Source of the DNA: UBA1067 sp963661055
GTDB lineage: Bacteria > Verrucomicrobiota > Kiritimatiellia > RFP12 > UBA1067
Length of the DNA stretch: 19,343 nucleotides
Assembly (NCBI GenBank): GCA_963661055.1
Contig: CAVLAC010000027.1
Location: forward strand, 1 to 19,343
Reading direction: 5' to 3'
Each line of letters starts with the position of its first letter. Within the stretch, counting starts at the first letter, position 1. A program made the position numbers and the translations under genes. Under the pieces are notes generated by a model that was not told where the DNA came from, made no database searches, and was given only the letters and a program-made list of their open reading frames with translations. Shown piece after piece: positions 15,670 to 19,343 of the stretch.

Positions 15670-16956
15670 TCAGGGACGCAGACAGCCTAGGGGGCAAACA
15701 AGCGTTTTGTCTTCGCGTACATACGCGAATTGCGTCCCTGTAAGTATCATCCGGAAACTTGGCGCGCCCATTTTCGCCTCATCAACTTTCTTAGACAAGA
15801 GAGAGAGATGCTTCGCCGCTTCTTCAACTTGTCCTTCGCCAAGTTTTACTTCAATGGGTGCCCAGCGTCCATCGGGGAGCGAGACGATTAAATCTGCTTC
15901 TAGCCCAGTGCGATCGCGGAAATGTGAGACGCGTCCGTCTAGTGGTTGGGAATAGACTCTAATGTCGCGTGTGCAGAGAGACTCAAAAAGGAATCCGAAG
16001 GAAAGGAAGTCTTTGAGGAGTCCGTCGGGGCTTGTCCGAAGGCAGGCGGCGGCGATAGAGGGGTCGACGAATTGCCGTTTAGCGGAAGTTCGAATGGCTG
16101 TCTTTGACCGCATATTGGGCGACCAAGCGGGGACATTTTCCACGACAAATATGCGCTGCAGTGCGTTTAGGTAGGCGGCAACGGTTTTATCTGACGCGGT
16201 GCAGTCATTTGTGTGTATATCGGCAATGAGTGTTTCTTGTGTGGCAAGTGTGGAGACATTACGCGCGAGGGATTGCATAAGCAAACGGACGCGCTCAGGG
16301 TTTCTCTCTATTCCATCTACGCGCGGAACATCTTCTTCAATGACGGCATTAACATAGTTTTGGGCAATGCGCAAAGAAACGGCATCCGAGCAATGAATAG
16401 CCTCAGGCCAGCCTCCGCGACAAATAAGTCGCGCAATGTCGGGAATAGAAAGGCGGCTTGTTGTCGGCTTCGGTAGTTCGCCATTAAAGAGAGCACTAAG
16501 GGATATTGTGCCCGTTGATTCGCCAGATTCCCAGAGGCTCATGGGTCTCATCCGTAAACGCGTAATGCGACCCGTCCCTGTGTGGCGTTTTCTTAGCAAT
16601 TCATCTTTGGGATCTTCTGGCGGCGTAGCAGAGCCTGTGAGGATAAAATGACCCATTCCGCCGCGTTGGTCGACAGCGAAACGGACAGCGTCCCACAAGA
16701 CAGGGGCGACCTGCCATTCGTCTATAAGGCGCGGCGTTTCACCTTCAAGAAGAGTGGACGGCATAGTCTGCGCGGCCATACGGTATGAGGCGGCGTGATC
16801 TTGGTCTTGCATATAAAGGACGCTCTTGGCAGCCTGCTCCGCCGTGCGGCTTTTCCCGCACCACTTTGGACCCTCAATGAGGACGGCTCCCGCCGACTCT
16901 AACTCTCTTCTGAGTAGAGTGTCACATACGCGCGGCATATATGGCATCTTTGTCAT
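15670..16956 (-). CDS. AAA_14/DUF4143 ATPase with nuclease-like C-terminal fold
   Basis: This 428-residue protein is a cytoplasmic member of the widespread AAA_14-DUF4143 ATPases, whose biological role is not settled. Seen directly are Walker A GPKWCGKS at 29-36, Walker B-type RLIDEWQ near 76-82, the sensor-like ILTGSA at 105-110, and RLRMRPMSLWES at 133-143, a hallmark of the group. The DUF4143 half ends in RTGLEADLIVSLPDGRWAPIEVKLG, with the E-D...ExK pattern of PD-(D/E)XK-type folds; whether it cuts DNA is unknown. ATG 16956 is supported by AAGGAG 8 bases upstream and its own promoter; M4 and M7 are alternative starts. The stop lies 19 bases from the convergent glycosidase stop. It follows fcl on the same strand but is separated by 155 bases with tandem repeats. 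Confidence 0.9.
   Translation of the reverse strand: MTKMPYMPRVCDTLLRRELESAGAVLIEGPKWCGKSRTAEQAAKSVLYMQDQDHAASYRMAAQTMPSTLLEGETPRLIDEWQVAPVLWDAVRFAVDQRGGMGHFILTGSATPPEDPKDELLRKRHTGTGRITRLRMRPMSLWESGESTGTISLSALFNGELPKPTTSRLSIPDIARLICRGGWPEAIHCSDAVSLRIAQNYVNAVIEEDVPRVDGIERNPERVRLLMQSLARNVSTLATQETLIADIHTNDCTASDKTVAAYLNALQRIFVVENVPAWSPNMRSKTAIRTSAKRQFVDPSIAAACLRTSPDGLLKDFLSFGFLFESLCTRDIRVYSQPLDGRVSHFRDRTGLEADLIVSLPDGRWAPIEVKLGEGQVEEAAKHLSLLSKKVDEAKMGAPSFRMILTGTQFAYVREDKTLVCPLGCLRP
15671..15740. repeat. Nested inverted repeats at the convergent gene ends
   Basis: CAGGGACGCA at 15671-15680 is the exact reverse complement of TGCGTCCCTG at 15731-15740. Inside the 50-base interval a second perfect palindrome, TTCGCGTA at 15712-15719 and TACGCGAA at 15722-15729, has a 2-base loop. 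Both lie in the last codons of the ATPase gene and just after the convergent glycosidase stop. No clear T tract follows on either strand, so terminator function is uncertain. Confidence 0.6.
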
Positions 16957-16989
16957 ATTTTTGCTCCTTTTAGCAAGTTTACGGACTAT

Positions 16990-17019
16990 ATTATATCATA
17001 TTTCGGTTGCCTTTTGCAA
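16990..17019 (-). promoter_or_regulatory. Promoter of the ATPase gene
   Basis: On the minus strand, TTGCAA (17019-17014), an 18-base spacer and a consensus TATAAT (16995-16990) precede the ATPase ATG by 33 bases. The ribosome-binding site AAGGAG is at 16969-16964. Confidence 0.75.
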
Positions 17020-17024
17020 GCCAA

Positions 17025-17116
17025 CTCCGCCTTTTTGTTGCTTTTCGCTCCGCCTTTTTGTCGTTTTCTACTCCGTACTTTTGCTGTTTTTCACTCCGTC
17101 TTTTTGCTGTATTAGA
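17025..17116. repeat. Four tandem 23-nt units between fcl and the ATPase gene
   Basis: CTCCG starts at 17025, 17048, 17071 and 17094, exactly 23 bases apart; each unit continues with a C/T-rich run containing a T tract, a G-T-rich centre and a second T tract. The array ends at the fcl stop codon, where GGCGGAG (17117-17123) is an inverted copy of the unit's opening CTCCGCC. On the minus strand the units read as A-rich spacers with CGGAG cores. No good T-tract terminator for fcl is visible. Confidence 0.9.
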
Positions 17117-18050
17117 GGCGGAGCTCGCCTGCGGCGGATTCGGCGCGATAGTCGGCGACGGTGCGGGCGAGTCCTTCCTTGAGGCTAATTTTCGGTGCCC
17201 AGCCCAGCGAACGGATAAGACTTGTGTCGCAGAGTTTGCGGGGCGTTCCGTCGGGCTTGGAGCTATCCCAATGAATTGTTGCCTTTGAACCCGTCGCTTC
17301 CTTGACGGCTTCGGCGAGTTCGCGAATCGTTACCTCTTCTCCGCTCCCGACATTCATTACATCGGGCGGGTTCTCAAGATTCAGCGCAAAAAGTGCCGCG
17401 CTCGCGAGGTCGTCTACATGCAGAAACTCACGGATGGCGCTTCCAGTCCCCCAGAGGTTAACCGTGTCTTTCGCCGTCTCAAACTTACGGATGAGTGTTG
17501 GCAGGACGTGTCCGTGGACAATGTCGTAGTTGTCGCCAGGACCGTAGAGGTTGGTGGGCATAAGCGAGTGATAAAGAATGCCGCGTTCGCGGCGCAGGAA
17601 CTCGCAAAGTTTGAGCCCCGAGATTTTGGCAAGCGCATAGCCTTCGTTTGTCTTTTCGAGTGCACCTGTGAGAAGGGCGCTCTCAGGGATCGGCTGGGGC
17701 GCGAGGCGGGGGTAGATGCAGGTAGAGCCGAGGAAGAGGAGGTGCTTAATGCCCGCTTGTGCCGCGTTCCAGACGGTGTTGAGCGCGATAAGTTCATTCT
17801 CGTAGAGGAACTGCGCATTTGCCGCGCTGTTCGCGCCGATTCCTCCCACTCGCGCGGCGGCAATGATGGCGACATCGGGTTTCTCAATGCGATAGAAGTC
17901 ACGGACCGCCCCCGCGTCAAGGAGGTCGAGTTCGGCGTGGGTGCGCGTCACAATATTGGTGTAGCCCGCCGCCTCGAGAGCGCGGCAGATGGCACTTCCC
18001 ACCATTCCACGGTGTCCCGCGACGAAGATTTTATCCGTTAGATTCATCAT
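17112..18050 (-). CDS. fcl: GDP-L-fucose synthase
   Basis: This 312-residue cytoplasmic NADPH-dependent epimerase-reductase converts GDP-4-keto-6-deoxymannose to GDP-L-fucose. The Rossmann motif is GHRGMVG at 12-18. The catalytic set is complete: S109 in GSTCIYP, Y138 and K142 in YALAK, plus the epimerisation residues C111 and H181 in VHGHVLP. All are offset by two from E. coli GMER numbering as I remember it, which supports the start being near the true N-terminus. ATG 18050 overlaps the gmd stop (ATGA); a second ATG at 18047 would also serve. The gene is translationally coupled to gmd and completes the two-step pathway. A tandem repeat array begins at its stop codon. Confidence 0.95.
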   Translation of the reverse strand: MMNLTDKIFVAGHRGMVGSAICRALEAAGYTNIVTRTHAELDLLDAGAVRDFYRIEKPDVAIIAAARVGGIGANSAANAQFLYENELIALNTVWNAAQAGIKHLLFLGSTCIYPRLAPQPIPESALLTGALEKTNEGYALAKISGLKLCEFLRRERGILYHSLMPTNLYGPGDNYDIVHGHVLPTLIRKFETAKDTVNLWGTGSAIREFLHVDDLASAALFALNLENPPDVMNVGSGEEVTIRELAEAVKEATGSKATIHWDSSKPDGTPRKLCDTSLIRSLGWAPKISLKEGLARTVADYRAESAAGELRL

Positions 18051-19141
18051 TTGATTACACCTTTCTCAAGATATTCCGCTAAGTTCATATCTAAGCGCTC
18101 ATTGGCACGCTCCACAGCGACCTTCTTCATGTCGTGCTCGACCATAATGCGCACGAGGTCTTCGAAGGAGGTCTTCTGCGGATTCCATCCGAGTTCCGCC
18201 TTGGCTTTCGTCGGGTCGCCCCAGAGATTCACGACGTCCGTCGGACGGTAGAAGTCGGGGCTTACTTCGATAAGGCACTTGCCCGTTCTCTTGTCGTAGC
18301 CTTTTTCGTCCGCCCCTTCGCCACGGAACTCGAGCTCGATGCCTGCATAATGGAAGGCGAGGCGGGCGAAGTCACGGACGCTATGTTGTACGCCCGTCGC
18401 AATCACGAAGTCCTGCGGCTTTTCTTGCTGTAGGATGAGCCACATACATTCCACATAATCCTTGGCGTAGCCCCAATCGCGTAGGGACGAGAGATTGCCG
18501 AGGAAAAGCTTATCTTGAATGCCGTGAGCAATGCGTGCGGCGGCGAGGGTGATTTTGCGCGTCACAAAAGTTTCGCCGCGCCGCTCGCTCTCGTGATTGA
18601 AGAGAATTCCTGAGCAGGCGTACATCTTATACGCTTCGCGATATTCACGGACAATCCAGTATCCGTAGAGCTTTGCGACGGCGTAGGGCGAGTACGGATG
18701 AAATGGCGTATTCTCGTTTTGGGGCACTTCTTCGACTTTGCCATAGAGTTCACTTGTGGAAGCCTGATAAACGCGGCAAGTAGCGGCGAGCCCCGCGAGA
18801 CGCACCGCTTCCAGCACGCGCAAAACGCCTGTTGCGTCCACATCCGCCGTGAATTCAGGAGCATCGAAAGAGACTTGCACATGGCTTTGTGCCGCGAGAT
18901 TGTAGATTTCGTCGGGACGGACGCTCCCCACGAGAGCAATGAGCGAGGAAGAGTCGCTGAGGTCGCCATAGTGGAGGTGGAAGTGGGGGCGTCCCTCGAG
19001 ATGGGCAATGCGCTCACGAAAGTCAACGGAACTCCTCCGTATCACGCCATGGACCTCATATCCCTTCGCGAGCAGAAACTCCGCGAGATATGAGCCATCT
19101 TGACCCGTCACACCAGTAATGATTGCTTTTTTAGTATTCAT
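18047..19141 (-). CDS. gmd: GDP-mannose 4,6-dehydratase
   Basis: This 364-residue cytoplasmic enzyme converts GDP-mannose to GDP-4-keto-6-deoxymannose, the first step to GDP-L-fucose (also GDP-rhamnose or perosamine donors). GVTGQDGSYLAEFLL carries the Gly-rich NADP motif (G10, G13, G16). T129 and E131 in QASTSELYG with Y153 and K157 in YAVAK form the catalytic set, and RDWGYAKDYVE and YFRPTDV-like FYRPTDVVNLWGD are typical. Start ATG 19141 (MNTKKAIITGVTGQDG) is the standard family N-terminus; the open frame continues upstream to 19324 but through the promoter and repeats, so that extension is rejected. There is no ribosome-binding site before 19141, and the -10 box ends only 9 bases upstream, suggesting a leaderless mRNA. 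The stop overlaps the fcl start by 4 bases. Confidence 0.96.
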   Translation of the reverse strand: MNTKKAIITGVTGQDGSYLAEFLLAKGYEVHGVIRRSSVDFRERIAHLEGRPHFHLHYGDLSDSSSLIALVGSVRPDEIYNLAAQSHVQVSFDAPEFTADVDATGVLRVLEAVRLAGLAATCRVYQASTSELYGKVEEVPQNENTPFHPYSPYAVAKLYGYWIVREYREAYKMYACSGILFNHESERRGETFVTRKITLAAARIAHGIQDKLFLGNLSSLRDWGYAKDYVECMWLILQQEKPQDFVIATGVQHSVRDFARLAFHYAGIELEFRGEGADEKGYDKRTGKCLIEVSPDFYRPTDVVNLWGDPTKAKAELGWNPQKTSFEDLVRIMVEHDMKKVAVERANERLDMNLAEYLEKGVIK

Positions 19142-19150
19142 ATGCCCAAT

Positions 19151-19159
19151 ATTATAACA
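19151..19159 (-). promoter_or_regulatory. Extended -10 promoter of gmd-fcl
   Basis: On the minus strand TGT precedes a consensus TATAAT (19156-19151), forming an extended -10 element. No good -35 is visible; that position is inside GC-rich repeat sequence. The expected transcription start is 3-4 bases before the gmd ATG or at it. Confidence 0.75.
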
Positions 19160-19161
19160 TA

Positions 19162-19203
19162 TTCCGCCCCATTTGGGTAGAGGGGCGCACTCCTTTCCGC
19201 CCC
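19162..19203 (-). repeat. Diverged copy of the GC-rich hairpin repeat upstream of gmd
   Basis: Read on the minus strand, this begins GGGGCGGAAAGGAGTGCG and continues CCCCTCTACCCAAA before a second GGGGCGGAA. Its first 22 bases match the 39-nt unit at 6205 at 19 positions, the CTACC-AAA tail is shared, and it ends with the opening of another unit. The terminal arms GGGGCG and CGCCCC can still pair. Confidence 0.8.
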
Positions 19204-19216
19204 GCATTTGTGTTTG

Positions 19217-19271
19217 TGGAATGTCCAGAAGTAAACGCAAAAATAACTTGCGTTTACTTCTGGACATTCCA
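19217..19271. repeat. Perfect 24-bp inverted repeat with 7-base loop
   Basis: The left arm (19217-19240, starting TGGAATGTCC and ending AAACGCAA) is the exact reverse complement of the right arm (19248-19271); the loop is AAATAAC. Neither side is followed directly by a T run (a T7 run begins 10 bases after the right arm), so it is not a standard terminator. It lies between the gmd promoter and the rightward promoter. Confidence 0.95.
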
Positions 19272-19308
19272 GGGGGAAAGTTTTTTTGGGGGGAGGTGCG
19301 GTTAGTGT

Positions 19309-19337
19309 TTGCGAAAAGGCGCACTTTGTGCTATAAT
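19309..19337 (+). promoter_or_regulatory. Rightward promoter for a gene beyond the window
   Basis: TTGCGA at 19309-19314, a 17-base spacer and TATAAT at 19332-19337, preceded by TGC (an extended -10). It points out of the window, divergent from gmd. Confidence 0.65.
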
Positions 19338-19343
19338 GTTTGT

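Noticed and set aside
15670..16956. ATPase as part of a defence island or mobile element
   Set aside because: AAA_14/DUF4143 proteins are sometimes near mobile genes, but no transposase, integrase, toxin partner or terminal repeat is visible here.
19217..19290. 24-bp inverted repeat as a standard rho-independent terminator
   Set aside because: Ten mainly purine bases (AGGGGGAAAG region) separate the stem from the T7 run on the + strand, no T run exists on the other side, and no gene ends here.
19142..19324. N-terminal extension of gmd to an ATG at 19324
   Set aside because: The extension runs through a promoter, the 24-bp inverted repeat and repeat DNA, and the family N-terminus is exactly at 19141.

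Overview
The window reads as a chromosomal segment of a Gram-negative-type bacterium with a large exported glycoside hydrolase repertoire. It is most likely a metagenome-derived scaffold, because three runs of N interrupt genes at 1184-1338, 2583-2916 and 9143-9497. The gene content is exported DUF3857/transglutaminase-like protein, very large secreted clan-A glycosidases, a BspA-type leucine-rich-repeat protein, and two nucleotide-sugar pathways. Together with the many short GC-rich repeats this suggests the PVC superphylum (Kiritimatiellota, Lentisphaerota or Verrucomicrobiota, perhaps gut-associated). The taxonomic call is an inference with modest confidence, since no rRNA or marker gene is present.

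Left block (1-7152, + strand): the end of rfbB, then rfbA and rfbC (dTDP-rhamnose synthesis). rfbC is joined by a TAATG overlap to a 1217-residue exported protein with two DUF3857/transglutaminase-like modules. A six-helix membrane protein and a ferredoxin-nitroreductase fusion follow. Spacing is tight throughout and no terminator appears until about 7200-7234, so this is probably one operon. rfbD is not in view.

Middle block (7294-15650, + strand): a strong sigma70-type promoter (TTTACA-17-TATAAT) precedes three secreted-protein genes. These are a GH42-like beta-galactosidase-type enzyme, an LRR_5/BspA-like surface protein, and a 1210-residue clan-A glycosidase-like protein. The LRR gene has 18 consecutive G between its start codon and its signal-peptide core. 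At this length the frame is broken; 16 or 19 G would restore it. This looks like a phase-variable switch or a homopolymer error.

Right block (15670-19141, - strand): an AAA_14/DUF4143 ATPase with its own promoter, and upstream of it the gmd-fcl pair for GDP-L-fucose, joined by an ATGA overlap. gmd appears to be transcribed almost leaderless from an extended -10 promoter. The promoter spacer lies inside a copy of the GC-rich hairpin repeat that is also tandemly repeated at the end of the membrane-protein gene. Further right is a perfect 24-bp inverted repeat, and then a + strand promoter firing out of the window.

The theme is cell-surface glycans: two deoxysugar donors (rhamnose, fucose) flank a secreted glycan-degrading operon. 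The most unusual layer is the repeat content. There are in-frame minisatellites of 39 and 45 nt in coding sequence, 22- and 23-nt tandem repeats in intergenic DNA, two poly-G tracts, and a dispersed hairpin repeat. No RNA gene, CRISPR array, transposase or integrase was seen.
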